In this document: positions 41,486 through 52,127 of the stretch, in pieces
Numbering within the stretch: the first letter of the stretch is position 1
Layout: the number at the start of each line of letters is the position of its first letter
Assembly: GCA_002425765.1 (NCBI GenBank)
Contig: DIMW01000011.1
Span: forward strand, 79,450 to 143,449
Source: Spirochaetaceae bacterium UBA5556
Lineage (GTDB): Bacteria; Spirochaetota; Spirochaetia; Treponematales; Rectinemataceae
Direction: 5' to 3'
Length of the DNA stretch: 64,000 nt
Made by a program: the position numbers and the translations under genes
Notes under the pieces: generated by a model
Databases searched by the model: none
What the model saw: the letters and a program-made list of their open reading frames with translations, nothing else
Told to the model about the DNA's origin: nothing

Positions 41486-44347
41486 TCAAGAGAAATATGC
41501 GGATGCAGTTACCTTGAACCGTATCCTGAACAGCGTCTCTGTATCCTCACGCGCCTTGAGCCGGTCTTCGATTTCACCGATGATTTCGTCCCGTTTCGCG
41601 TCTATCTCGTCCTGGGCGTCGAAGAGGCGCCGCCTGAGCGTCGAGCGCTCCTTTTCAAGGGATTTGTATTCCCGTTCATGCGCCAGCTTTTCTTCCAGAG
41701 TCACGGCGAAGGCTTTGGCCTTCTTGAGCTGCTTGATCCGGGCATCGAGCTCCTTGATCTGGAGGTCGAGGCCCGCCTTCAGGTCGTCGGCCCAGGCGTC
41801 GAGCTTGTCGATCTCCTGCCCGAGCCATTGCCTCGCCTTCGCTTGTCCTGTGGCAACAGCTTCCTGCCGGAGTCGTTCCGCCTGGAGATCAAGCTCCAGA
41901 GGAAACTCGGGGATTGACCCCGGAATGACCACTGCCGGCGTCCTGAAAAGCTTCATGGCTGACTCTCCTTCAACGATAGTGCCGTCATCGAGAACGCAGG
42001 CCATGAGGAGAGACTCATCGATGGTCTCCTCGCTCACGATCCGCAGGAGTGAAGCCTTGAGGAATCCACACTTTCCTGCCAAGGACCGAACGGCGCCTAT
42101 ATGCTCGCCTCCCCCATACCGGAATTCCAGAACCGCATCCGGCGTGCTAAGGCTGCGCGCGCTCGCCAGCATCTGTTGGGCAAGCGGAAGCCCTGGCCGA
42201 TACACATAATCAATGCCGGGCTTGGTGGTGTCGAAGCCGTAGTGGTGGCCCTGATACCTGAAAGTCCATGTGGCGTCATCGAAGCTCGCGAGATTCCCCA
42301 AAAGATGTTTCGTAAGGTAATAAAGATTCCGCTCGTTCAGGCTCCGCAGACTACGGACCTCATCCTCGCGCACTTTTAGCCGGCAACGAACCTCCTCATC
42401 GAAGTTTTCCAAGAGCTTCCGTTTCGTGTCGCCCATCTTCTCGTCGATCATCGTCGCGAATTCGGCCTGAAGCTCGTCGAAGGCTTTCTCGATGGAATCA
42501 GGATCACGACAAGTCTGATAGATTTCCAGAATTTTTCTCTCAAAGTCGAGCCCGGACCCGATAACCCCGAGGATCTCGTCGCTAACACCGAAGATCCCAT
42601 CGAAGAGCCTGAATTTTTCGGCGAGCAATTCGTAGACGCGCCGGTCGGCCTGGTTCCTCGTGTTGAGAAAATTGATCACGACCACATCGAATCTCTGCCC
42701 GTAGCGATGGCAGCGTCCGATCCTCTGTTCGATGCGCTGCGGATTCCAGGGGAGATCGTAGTTTATAACAAGGGAACAGAATTGGAGGTTTACGCCTTCG
42801 GCGGCCGCTTCCGTGGCGATCATGATCTTGGCCCGGGTCCGGAACCGGTCCACGAGGGCCTGCCGCATATCGGCGCTGGGACTGCCGCTTGTCCGGTCGC
42901 TTCCTTTGTTCTCTTCGAGCCACTCCTTGTAGATCGCTTTGGATTCCTGATCCGCGTTTGTTCCGTTAAAAAGGACGACTGAGTCCTTGTAGGGACTCTC
43001 GGCGAGAATGTCAAAGATGTAGGCTTGTGTCTTCCTGCTTTCCGTAAAAATGATGGCCTTCTGTTCCGCGCCGAGACGTTTGAGCTCCTCGAAGCCCTTC
43101 TCCAGGGCGGACAACAACTTCAGGCCTTTTGCATTATCGCGTATGACGCGGGCACGGTCGCGAAAGTCCTTGAGTTCCTTGATTTCAATAGCCAGCCGCC
43201 CGGGATTGGCCGGAATTCCGGATTCATCGTCCTCCCACTCCTCGATGTCCTCGTCCAAACCGTCAACATCCGCGGAAAGTTCCTCCGTCTCCAAATCGAG
43301 CTTGAGCTTTTCAAGCCGCGTGATCATCGTGTCAAAGGCTCCCGCGATGGCATAGGTAGACGAAGCGAGCAGCTTGCGCAAAATAAGTGTGACCAGTTGC
43401 CGTTGCCCCGCCGGAAGGGCGAAGAGCTCCGGACGCTGGAGCCAGGCTGAAATATCGTCATAGAGCCTCTGTTCGTCCTCTCCGGGCTCGAAGGCCTGAG
43501 TGAAACAGATACGTTTGGTGTACCGGATGTACTCGGCTACTTGGCGTCGAAGCGTCCGCTGACAAAAAGGCGCGATTCTCTTCCGGAGCTCCTCGAATTT
43601 GCCTTCTTCGGCGAGACGCAGATACTGAAGCCTGAATGAGGCCTCGTCGCCAAAGGCCTGGGAGTCGATGAACGAAAGAAGACCAAAAAGCTCCATCATG
43701 TTGTTCTGAAGTGGGGTGGCGGTGAGAAGAAGTTTGCGCTTCCCTTGGAGCGCGGCGCGCAGTGCCTGCCCGGTGACGTTGTCCTTTCGCCACGAATTTC
43801 GGAGGCGGTGCGCCTCGTCGATGACGACCATGTCCCACTCGATCTTGCCGATGTTGTCCGCCTTCGCCGCCGCGAACTGATAGCTCGCGATGAGAATGAG
43901 GCCTGGCTGGTCGAAAGGATTCTCGTTACCATCCCTCAGGCTCCGATCGAATGTCTTCCTTTCAAGAATGAGTCCCGGAAGGTAGAATTTTTCTGCGAGT
44001 TCGGCGAGCCATTGCTTCCTCAAGCTCGCCGGCAGGATGAGGAGAATCTTCCGCTTATTCTCCGCCCATTTCTGTGCGATCACGATGGCGGCTTCGATAG
44101 TTTTGCCGAGCCCGACCTCGTCCGCGAGCAGTATGCCCCTCGAGAGGGGAGACTTGAGTGCCGCCAGAGCGGCGTCGATCTGGTGGGGGTTGAGGTCGAC
44201 CCTTGCCCCCATGATGCTGCCGGCCAAGTTCTCGAAGGTGGGCGCGGAGCTCAACTTCGTCAGATCCCAGGCCCAGACGCGCGCGTGATAGTCGGTTGTC
44301 AGAAAATGTATCGGCAGCTTCAGGCTCTTCTCAACTTCAGCGCGCAT
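41486..44347 (-). CDS. SNF2-family helicase
   Basis: A 953-residue SF2/SNF2-type ATPase. ILLADEVGLGKTIEAAIV (motif I), VVIDEAHRLRN (II), LLLTATPLQNN (III), then MIATEAAAEGVNLQF and RIEQRIGRCHRYGQ (V/VI). The C-terminal 150 residues form a long charged coiled-coil (ELDARIKQLKKAK, EKERSTLRRRLFDAQDEID). It has no nuclease motif that I can see. It is the first gene of the minus-strand island. Such helicases occur with type III-like methylases in several defence systems; the substrate here is unknown. Confidence 0.9.
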   Translation of the reverse strand: MRAEVEKSLKLPIHFLTTDYHARVWAWDLTKLSSAPTFENLAGSIMGARVDLNPHQIDAALAALKSPLSRGILLADEVGLGKTIEAAIVIAQKWAENKRKILLILPASLRKQWLAELAEKFYLPGLILERKTFDRSLRDGNENPFDQPGLILIASYQFAAAKADNIGKIEWDMVVIDEAHRLRNSWRKDNVTGQALRAALQGKRKLLLTATPLQNNMMELFGLLSFIDSQAFGDEASFRLQYLRLAEEGKFEELRKRIAPFCQRTLRRQVAEYIRYTKRICFTQAFEPGEDEQRLYDDISAWLQRPELFALPAGQRQLVTLILRKLLASSTYAIAGAFDTMITRLEKLKLDLETEELSADVDGLDEDIEEWEDDESGIPANPGRLAIEIKELKDFRDRARVIRDNAKGLKLLSALEKGFEELKRLGAEQKAIIFTESRKTQAYIFDILAESPYKDSVVLFNGTNADQESKAIYKEWLEENKGSDRTSGSPSADMRQALVDRFRTRAKIMIATEAAAEGVNLQFCSLVINYDLPWNPQRIEQRIGRCHRYGQRFDVVVINFLNTRNQADRRVYELLAEKFRLFDGIFGVSDEILGVIGSGLDFERKILEIYQTCRDPDSIEKAFDELQAEFATMIDEKMGDTKRKLLENFDEEVRCRLKVREDEVRSLRSLNERNLYYLTKHLLGNLASFDDATWTFRYQGHHYGFDTTKPGIDYVYRPGLPLAQQMLASARSLSTPDAVLEFRYGGGEHIGAVRSLAGKCGFLKASLLRIVSEETIDESLLMACVLDDGTIVEGESAMKLFRTPAVVIPGSIPEFPLELDLQAERLRQEAVATGQAKARQWLGQEIDKLDAWADDLKAGLDLQIKELDARIKQLKKAKAFAVTLEEKLAHEREYKSLEKERSTLRRRLFDAQDEIDAKRDEIIGEIEDRLKAREDTETLFRIRFKVTASAYFS

Positions 44348-44432
44348 GCATCATACAATAAGGCACTATCGGAAAAGATGAAATCCTTTCGCGACCGAGG
44401 GCCGATACATCGCGGGCGGCCTTGTTTGCCGT

Positions 44433-44647
44433 TTACACTGCGGCGAAGCCGAGCTCGAGGTCGGCGATGTCGGCCAGGTCGAGAACCTCATGATGATGCC
44501 GAAGTCGGGAAGGATGGCGTCGAACATAGCGCAGGTTCCACCATAGAGATTGGAAGCCGAGACGATTTCGTCACCTGCCTTGGCGATGGTGATGTAGGAT
44601 ACGCTGCTCGAACTGCTCGGCGCACACAGAATCGGTATCCACAACAT
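44433..44647 (-). pseudogene. remnant of an O-acetylhomoserine/cystathionine-type PLP enzyme
   Basis: The minus strand carries SSVSYITIAKAGDE and VSASNLYGGTCAMFDAILP, which match the middle of MetY-like PLP enzymes. After FGI a frameshift joins it to a different short frame ending EVLDLADIADLELGFAAV and a stop. The N- and C-terminal halves, including the PLP lysine, are gone. The 347-base gap between the helicase and oppF holds nothing else. Confidence 0.65.
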
Positions 44648-44694
44648 CGGTGGCCATCAGCCTGTACAGGTATCGTGGCGGCCGCCCTCTTCGC

Positions 44695-45691
44695 TCACTC
44701 CGGCTTATGATACAGAAAACACGAAACCTGGTGCCTTGGCTCCGCCTCCTTAAGACTCGGGCGCGCCCGTTTGCAGATGTCCATGTGCTTAGGGCAGCGG
44801 TCGTAGAAATTGCAGCCAGGGCGCTGCTTGTCCGGTGAAGGGACATCGCCCGTGAGAATGATGCGCTGGCGCTTCGCCTCGATTTTGGGATCGGGTATGG
44901 GCGCCGCGGACAGAAGAGCCTCGGTGTAAGGATGCAGCGGTTTTTTATACAGATCCTTTGCGTCGGCGATCTCTACAATCAGCCCCAAGTACATTACCGC
45001 CACTCTGGTTGAAACGTACTTGATAACGGAAAGATCATGCGCGATGAAGAGATAGGTCAACCCGAACTCATCCTGCAAATCCTTGAACAGATTGAGAATC
45101 TGCGACTGAATCGAAACATCGAGTGCCGACACAGGCTCATCGCAGAGAATGAGCTCCGGATTGAGGGCGAGCGCACGAGCAATGCCGATGCGCTGACGCT
45201 GGCCGCCAGAGAATTCGTGCGGATAGCGATTTTTAAAGAATCGGGAGAGCCCGACCTTCTCCATGAGCTGCTCGACCCGGTCGTCTATCTCATCCTTTGA
45301 AGCCTCCATCAGGCCACTTTTTTTGAAGATGCGGATAGGCTCGGCGATGATGTCGCCGGCGGTCATTCTTGGGTTCAATGACGCGTAAGGATCCTGGAAC
45401 ACCATCTGCATGTTTTTGCGGGCAGCGAGGAGTTCCTGTCCGCTTGCCTTCGTGAGGTCCAGCTTGTCGAGGTACACTTCGCCCGCAGTAGGCTTATAGA
45501 GTTGCGCGATGGCGCGCGCGGTGGTCGATTTCCCGCATCCCGACTCACCGACAAGGCCAAGCGTTTCCCCTTTCCGTACCTGGAAATCAACGCCATCCAC
45601 CGCATAGATAAAGTTTTTTGCTTTGGAAAAGAAGCCCGTTCTGATAGGGAAATGCATCTTGAGGCCACGCACATCCAGCAGCACCTTGTGA

Positions 45692-45699
<8 letters not shown>
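44695..45699 (-). CDS. oppF: oligopeptide ABC transporter ATPase OppF
   Basis: A 334-residue ATPase. Walker A is GESGCGKSTTARAI, the signature is FSGGQRQRIGIARAL, Walker B is LILCDEPVSALD, and the C-terminal oligo_HPY-type region has PGCNFYDRCPKHMDICKRARP with cysteines. The start is ATG 45699 (MSDHKVLL) with GGAGG upstream; a longer frame exists but its first codons overlap oppD. It powers uptake of peptides with OppD. Confidence 0.93.
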
Positions 45700-46684
<985 letters not shown>

Positions 46685-46696
46685 TTTGGCTCCTTA

Positions 46697-47773
46697 TCAA
46701 GTCCGGTTCTTGCTCTGGGGATCTAATGCATCCCTCAGACCGTCGCCAAGAAAATTCATAAAGAAAAGGAATATGGTCATCTCGATAGCCGGCGCCAAAA
46801 GCTGCCAAGGATACAATTCCATCGTATTTGCGCCCTCGCTCACCAGCGATCCCCACGAAGAGAGCGGAGCGGAAACGCCCATGCCGAGAAAGGAGAGGAA
46901 TGACTCATTCATGATAAAACTGGGCAAGGACAGCGAGGTGAATACAATGATGACACCCAGAGTATTCGGCAACAGATGTCTGAAAATAATACGTCCGGGA
47001 CTCGCGCCCATGGATCGGGCCGCCTCCACAAACTCGGAATTCTTCAAGCTTATAATCTGACCGCGCACTACTCGCGCGATCGTGAGCCACGATACAAGCG
47101 CGATTCCGATAAACAGGATAAAAATCGAGCTCTGCCCCTCCCTGCGGAACATTGCCATCAGGATGATGACGATGAGCATGTAGGGCAGACCGTACATGAT
47201 ATCGACAAAACGCATGAGCAGATTGTCGAGCCAGCCGCCCACATACCCTGATATCGCGCCGACGAGGATACCGACAAAGACCGCCGTGAGCGTTCCGATA
47301 AGACCGACCATCATGGAGATCCTTGCGCCGTAAATGGTCTTCGACAACATATCGCGGCCCAGGTTGTCGGTCCCGAAAATATAGACTTTCTTATTTATAG
47401 GATTAGTGTCGACCTCCTGTCTCGCTTTTTGGAGGTCTACTTCCACACGCTCCAGATCCGGTTTCAGCGAATCCATGCCGTCATTGACCCTCTCCTCGAG
47501 AAGCTTTTTCTGATTCTCCAGCTTCTGGATCACAAGCTTTCCGGCGGGCTGCAGCGAAGGCGGCAGGTTGGCATGCTCAATAACCTGCGTACGGTAATCG
47601 AGGAAGGGAAACAGCGGGGCGGTCAACGCGACAAGCGCATAAAATCCCACGACCCAGAGACTGATGAGCGCCATCTTATTCCGACGCAGACGCTTCCACG
47701 CATCGGCCCAGAGAGAGACTGGCTTCATCTGCTGATTGAACTCGTTGACCGCTTTTTCGGCTTTTCTTGACAT
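46697..47773 (-). CDS. oppC: oligopeptide ABC transporter permease OppC
   Basis: A 358-residue permease with the typical FGTDNLGRDMLSKTIYGARIS block and the EAA loop region NSEFVEAARSMGASPGRIIFRHLLPN. It is about 55 residues longer than usual: between the first helix and the GTDNLGRD block there is a charged helical insert (KLVIQKLENQKKLLEERV and DLERVEVDLQKARQEVD) that is predicted to sit outside the membrane and could form a coiled-coil. Confidence 0.92.
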   Translation of the reverse strand: MSRKAEKAVNEFNQQMKPVSLWADAWKRLRRNKMALISLWVVGFYALVALTAPLFPFLDYRTQVIEHANLPPSLQPAGKLVIQKLENQKKLLEERVNDGMDSLKPDLERVEVDLQKARQEVDTNPINKKVYIFGTDNLGRDMLSKTIYGARISMMVGLIGTLTAVFVGILVGAISGYVGGWLDNLLMRFVDIMYGLPYMLIVIILMAMFRREGQSSIFILFIGIALVSWLTIARVVRGQIISLKNSEFVEAARSMGASPGRIIFRHLLPNTLGVIIVFTSLSLPSFIMNESFLSFLGMGVSAPLSSWGSLVSEGANTMELYPWQLLAPAIEMTIFLFFMNFLGDGLRDALDPQSKNRT

Positions 47774-47786
47774 GTCGAGCTCCTTC

Positions 47787-48719
47787 TCAGTTGTACGCGA
47801 TGCGGGGATCGAGGAACCCGTACACGATATCGACGACGAAGTTCATCAGAACCAGGATCAGTGAGTAAACGATGACTTCCCCCATAATCAGGGTGTAGTC
47901 CCTGTTGAGCGCCGACTGCACAAAAATCCGGCCAACGCCGGGAATCGCGAATACTTGCTCAATGACGATCGATCCGGTGATAATACCCGAAAAAGCCGGC
48001 CCAAGGTACGACACAACAGGCAACAGACCGCCCTTCAGTACATGCTTCGTAATAACCGTACGCTCCGCCAGGCCTTTTGCCCGAGCCGTACGCACATAGT
48101 CCGACCGGAGAATCTCGAGAAGGCTGGCCCGCGAAAGACGGGCAATATACGCGAAATAAGGAAACGAAAGGGTGAGGGCCGGCATAATCAGTGCCTTAAA
48201 ACCTTCCCTGCCGGTGATCCAGCCGGAGAGGGGCAATACATGCAGCCTCATCGCGAATACAAGTTGCAGAATAGGTCCAACGACAAATAGCGGCACAGAG
48301 ATTCCTATCACCGCGATGGACATCACCGTATAATCCTGCCAATGATTCTGCTTGAGCGCGGAGACAATTCCTACCGCAATACCCGCCAATGTGGCGAGAA
48401 CGAGCGCTATGGTTCCAAGAAGCATAGAGTTGGGCAGACTCTGCCCGATCAACTCGTTGACCGTGCTGTCCCGGTACCGGAATGAGGGTCCCAGATCGCC
48501 GTGAAGAACATCACCCATATACTCCAGATATTGCTTCAACAGCGGCTCATCCATATGATATTTCCTCATCAGGTTCTGAAGAACCTGTTCAGGAACATTT
48601 TTCTCACTCGAGAACGGTCCCCCAGGCGCAAACCGTATCAGGAAAAAACTGAGCGTAATAATGATGAAGATAGTAGGAATTAAGCTCAGAAACCGACGGA
48701 TGATGTACCTTGACATCAT
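47787..48719 (-). CDS. oppB: oligopeptide ABC transporter permease OppB
   Basis: A 310-residue permease with six helices. RRFLSLIPTIFIIITLSF starts it, and RLSRASLLEILRSDYVRTARAKGL, the EAA loop, and IVIEQVFAIPGVGRIFVQSA follow. ACGGAGG precedes the ATG. The gap to oppA contains the hairpin at 48814. Confidence 0.93.
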   Translation of the reverse strand: MMSRYIIRRFLSLIPTIFIIITLSFFLIRFAPGGPFSSEKNVPEQVLQNLMRKYHMDEPLLKQYLEYMGDVLHGDLGPSFRYRDSTVNELIGQSLPNSMLLGTIALVLATLAGIAVGIVSALKQNHWQDYTVMSIAVIGISVPLFVVGPILQLVFAMRLHVLPLSGWITGREGFKALIMPALTLSFPYFAYIARLSRASLLEILRSDYVRTARAKGLAERTVITKHVLKGGLLPVVSYLGPAFSGIITGSIVIEQVFAIPGVGRIFVQSALNRDYTLIMGEVIVYSLILVLMNFVVDIVYGFLDPRIAYN

Positions 48720-48813
48720 TTCCTCCGTAAATTGGTATAAAACTCCTCAGCGATGGTCATTATTTAGCGAAACACAAACAAAATAAGCATTCTTATGCCT
48801 TAGCCGAGGGCAC

Positions 48814-48849
48814 GAAAAAAACGGGGGGCGCGGGAGCGCCCCCCGTTTG
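48814..48849 (-). terminator. terminator-like hairpin between oppA and oppB
   Basis: Read on the minus strand, ACGGGGGGCGC and GCGCCCCCCGT form a perfect 11-base stem around a 4-base loop, followed by seven T. It should end most transcripts after oppA; read-through would feed oppBCDF. The binding protein would then be made in excess. Confidence 0.9.
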
Positions 48850-48893
48850 GGAAAGTATACCTTTGCAAGAAAAAACTGTCTAGCCCAAAAATC

Positions 48894-50438
48894 TTACTTC
48901 TTATAGATGAACTTCGGCGGGTGATACCCAATCGGGTTCGCGTACCAGCCTCCCCACTTGGAAGTGTCAACCATGTCCTGGTTGGCATAGTGGTAGAGCG
49001 GAATGATCGCCTGATCATCCTGGAGAAGGATCTTCTCGGCCTGCTCAAGCATCTTCATGCGCGCGTCGCCCTTGGCCATGCGGGCATCTTCCATCAGTTT
49101 GTCGAACGCGGGATTTCTGTGGTCGCCGGAATTGTTGCCGCTGTCGCTGATGAACAGTTCGAGCATCGTGTTCGGATCGAGATAGTCGCCGACCCAGCCA
49201 TCGCGCGCGATGGTGAAGTCGTGTTTGTTTCTCATCTCGATGAGGGTCTTGAACTCCATGTTCTGGAGCACGATGTCCACGTTGAGGTTGGTCTTCAGCT
49301 GCTGCTGGACATATTCAGCAATGAGCTTGTGGCCAGCATTTGTGTTGTAGATATAGGTGAGCGTCGGAAAGCCTTTTCCATCGGGATAGCCCGCATCGGC
49401 GAGGAGTTTCTTCGCGAACGCGGGGTCGAATCCCTGTCCGGGCTGCGGAGTGTACCCCGCCATTGGCGGAGAGAACTCATCGGTAGCGATCTGGCCGCCC
49501 TTGAGGACTTTGTCGACGAGGGTCTTCTTGTCGATCGCCGCGGCAAACGCCCTGCGGACGCGGATATCGTTGAAAGGAGCGCGCTGGTTGTTGAGGTTGA
49601 TGTAGTAGGTCGCGAACTGGGCGGACGCCTGGTAGTCCTTGCGGAGTTTGATCTCGTCGATCATGGATACATCGATTCCGTTCATCCAGTCAACCGCGCC
49701 GGCCTTGAACATCTTGTAGTTGGTGGACATATTGTCGCTCGCGAGATATTTGATGCTTTTCAGCTTGACGTTCTTGGCATCCCAGTACTTGTCATTCTTG
49801 GCGACGAGGATGTAATCCTGCGGCTTCCACTCTTTAAGAATATATGGGCCGTTGACGACGATATTGCCTGCCTTGGTCCACTGGTCGCCGTTTTTCTCGA
49901 TGGCCCACTTGGGGGCAGGAGCGAACGCGCTGTGCGCGGTCATGTCGACAAAATAGGGCGCCGGGCCGACGAGCTGTACCTGCAGGGTCTTGGAATCGAG
50001 GGCCTTGACACCGACGTCTTCCGCTTTGCCTTTGCCAGCATTATAATCATCCGCTCCCTTGACTACCATGCCGAGCATGTAGGCATAGTTGGACGCGGTT
50101 TCGGGCGCGAGAGTGCGCAGCCAGCCGTATACGAAATCCTGAGCGGTAACGGGCGTGCCATCCGACCATTTCGCATCGCGCAGGTGGAAGGTGACCGTCA
50201 TGCCGTCCGCGCTGGTCTCCCAGCTCTGAGCCATGGCGGGAATTCCCTTGCTGGTGCGTGGATCATACTGGACAAGTCCTTCAAACATTGCGAGATAGAA
50301 CTGATTTGATGTCGTGTCCTGCATCAGCGCCGGATCAAGCGTCGATGGTTCCGCACCGTTCGCAATAATAAAATCTTGCGCAAAGGCTGAACCAGCAAGC
50401 GCGAGGAGCGCTACAAGAACGAATAAACTCCTTTTCAT
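48894..50438 (-). CDS. oppA: oligopeptide-binding protein OppA
   Basis: A 514-residue SBP_bac_5 family protein. The signal peptide is residues 1-20 (LAGSAFAQD). Mature blocks include ANGAEPSTLDPALMQDTTS, FHLRDAKWSDGTPVTAQDFVYGWLR, GPYILKEWKPQDYI and INLNNQRAPFNDIRVRRAF. It is first in the operon behind a promoter (50468-50496). It captures peptides in the periplasm for OppBCDF. Confidence 0.95.
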   Translation of the reverse strand: MKRSLFVLVALLALAGSAFAQDFIIANGAEPSTLDPALMQDTTSNQFYLAMFEGLVQYDPRTSKGIPAMAQSWETSADGMTVTFHLRDAKWSDGTPVTAQDFVYGWLRTLAPETASNYAYMLGMVVKGADDYNAGKGKAEDVGVKALDSKTLQVQLVGPAPYFVDMTAHSAFAPAPKWAIEKNGDQWTKAGNIVVNGPYILKEWKPQDYILVAKNDKYWDAKNVKLKSIKYLASDNMSTNYKMFKAGAVDWMNGIDVSMIDEIKLRKDYQASAQFATYYINLNNQRAPFNDIRVRRAFAAAIDKKTLVDKVLKGGQIATDEFSPPMAGYTPQPGQGFDPAFAKKLLADAGYPDGKGFPTLTYIYNTNAGHKLIAEYVQQQLKTNLNVDIVLQNMEFKTLIEMRNKHDFTIARDGWVGDYLDPNTMLELFISDSGNNSGDHRNPAFDKLMEDARMAKGDARMKMLEQAEKILLQDDQAIIPLYHYANQDMVDTSKWGGWYANPIGYHPPKFIYKK

Positions 50439-50467
50439 TCGTACCTCCTTAAAATAGTACTCAATAG

Positions 50468-50496
50468 ACTATATACTTTCTTCATATGTAATGCAA
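50468..50496 (-). promoter_or_regulatory. promoter of the opp operon
   Basis: On the minus strand TTGCAT (50491-50496), 17 bases, TATAGT (50468-50473). The spacing is ideal and the site lies about 30 bases from the oppA start. Confidence 0.75.
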
Positions 50497-50546
50497 GATT
50501 TATTTAAGAGAATCCATAAACTTATTCATTGCCTATCGAGAGCGAA

Positions 50547-52115
50547 ATGCAACACATAAAAGAGCAGAGACCGCAGTTCAAATCCAACGCAGCCACTCTT
50601 CACACCCACAGCAGAATCTATGCTTTCAGCGCGCTCACGGGCATTGTGTCCGGTCTTCTCGTCGTCGCGTACCGGTCCACAATCGCGGGAGCGGAGACAC
50701 TCAGGGAAAAACTGGTAGGCAAGACTCCCGGAGCGTCCACCACAATCATATGGTTCGGCGTCGTGCTCGCGGCGGCCATCCTCACGGCGTTCTTTGCGCG
50801 ACGCCGGCCGCTCATCAAAGGCTCCGGCATTCCACAGGTGAAAGCTTTCCTCATGAGGCGTGTTTATTTTAGCTGGAAACAGGAACTGCCGTCCAAATTC
50901 GCGGGTGGCGCGCTCGCGCTCGGCGCGGGGCTTTCACTCGGGAGGGAAGGCCCCTCGATTCAGCTCGGCGCGCTGGTCGGCTCTGCCATCGAGGACATTT
51001 TTCATATCCCCGACTATCGTCGATATCTGGTAACCGCGGGCGCAGCGGCCGGCATTTCCGCCGCGTTCAACGCTCCACTCGCCGGCGTCCTTTTCTGCAT
51101 CGAAGAACTGCACCGCAATTTTTCGCCTGTCATGCTCACGGTGACCATGATCGCCTCGTTCATGGCGAACATCGTCATGTGGGTTTTCTTCGGAACTGCT
51201 CCCATCTTCAATCTTACAATACGCGAAACGCTGCCTCTTAATTATTACTTTAGCGTCATTCTAGGAATCGGAATTTTGACAGGGATGCTCGGCAGCCTCT
51301 TCAATATAGGACTACTAGGGTTTCAGAGGCTCTGTCAGCGTCTGGTGCCGCGGGAGGAATTTCGCATCATCACCGCGTTTCTCGTGGCCGCGCTCGTCAG
51401 TATCGTGTATCCCCAGATATCCGGAGGCGGAAATTCTCTGGTCTCTTCCTCGTACCTGTCTTCCATGCCCTTAATCCTGATCGCCGTTCTTTTGGCCCTG
51501 AAATTCGTTTTTACCCTGTTTTCCTACGCATCGGGCGCGCCCGGCGGTATTTTTCTGCCGATGCTGGCGATCGGCTCGATCATAGGAGGACTCGTCTACA
51601 GCCTGCTCAGTCAATCCGGGTATCATTCACCGTATCTGCCAAACTATATTCTGCTGGGTATGGCCGGATTTTTCGTCGCGGTGGTGAGGGCCCCGATTAC
51701 AGGCGCCGTGCTGATTACCGAGATGGCGGGGAGCTTCACTCACTTCCCGGCTTTTATCTTTGTATCAATTATCGCGACGCTCACTGCAAATGTTCTCAAA
51801 ACAAAGCCCATATATGATTCGCTCCTTGCCCAGATACCCACGATGCATCCTGAACAGATAGAACATGTGGCGATAACGCTCCATATTCCCATTATGGAAG
51901 GAAGTCCCGTTCATCTAGTGAGCGAGCTCAGGGAACGCCTGCCACCCGAATGCATACTCGCGGGAATCATGCGCGGCGAAGAGCGGCTTTTTCCCTATCC
52001 TTCGATGGAAATCTTGCCGGGCGATGAAGTGCTCATAGAGGTCGACCAGCGCGTCGCCCACTTATTGAAAGAAGATATCTTAAAACTTGGCATGCATGAA
52101 GAAAATAAGACCTGA
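50547..52115 (+). CDS. ClC-type chloride/proton antiporter with TrkA-C domain
   Basis: A ClC-family membrane protein of about 522 residues. GSGIPQVKAFL (first selectivity motif), GREGPSIQLGA with the gating Glu, and GAPGGIFLPMLAIGS are all present. The C-terminal part (PPECILAGIMRGEERLFPYPS, LPGDEVLIEVDQ) is a TrkA-C-type regulatory domain, not a CBS pair. An in-frame TTG at 50529 is an alternative start; ATG 50547 is used. It exchanges chloride for protons, useful in acid stress. It is separated from oppA by a short divergent region. Confidence 0.9.
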   Translation: MQHIKEQRPQFKSNAATLHTHSRIYAFSALTGIVSGLLVVAYRSTIAGAETLREKLVGKTPGASTTIIWFGVVLAAAILTAFFARRRPLIKGSGIPQVKAFLMRRVYFSWKQELPSKFAGGALALGAGLSLGREGPSIQLGALVGSAIEDIFHIPDYRRYLVTAGAAAGISAAFNAPLAGVLFCIEELHRNFSPVMLTVTMIASFMANIVMWVFFGTAPIFNLTIRETLPLNYYFSVILGIGILTGMLGSLFNIGLLGFQRLCQRLVPREEFRIITAFLVAALVSIVYPQISGGGNSLVSSSYLSSMPLILIAVLLALKFVFTLFSYASGAPGGIFLPMLAIGSIIGGLVYSLLSQSGYHSPYLPNYILLGMAGFFVAVVRAPITGAVLITEMAGSFTHFPAFIFVSIIATLTANVLKTKPIYDSLLAQIPTMHPEQIEHVAITLHIPIMEGSPVHLVSELRERLPPECILAGIMRGEERLFPYPSMEILPGDEVLIEVDQRVAHLLKEDILKLGMHEENKT

Positions 52116-52127
52116 AGGAGAACCGAT

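Noticed and set aside
31083..44347. Classification of the island as DISARM or BREX
   Set aside because: It has an SNF2 helicase and methylase, but no drmA/drmB-like, brxC/pglX or phosphatase genes that I can see.
44571..44846. 91-codon frame overlapping oppF and the PLP remnant
   Set aside because: Only the last residues lie in the gap; it is a mix of shadow and remnant, not a gene.
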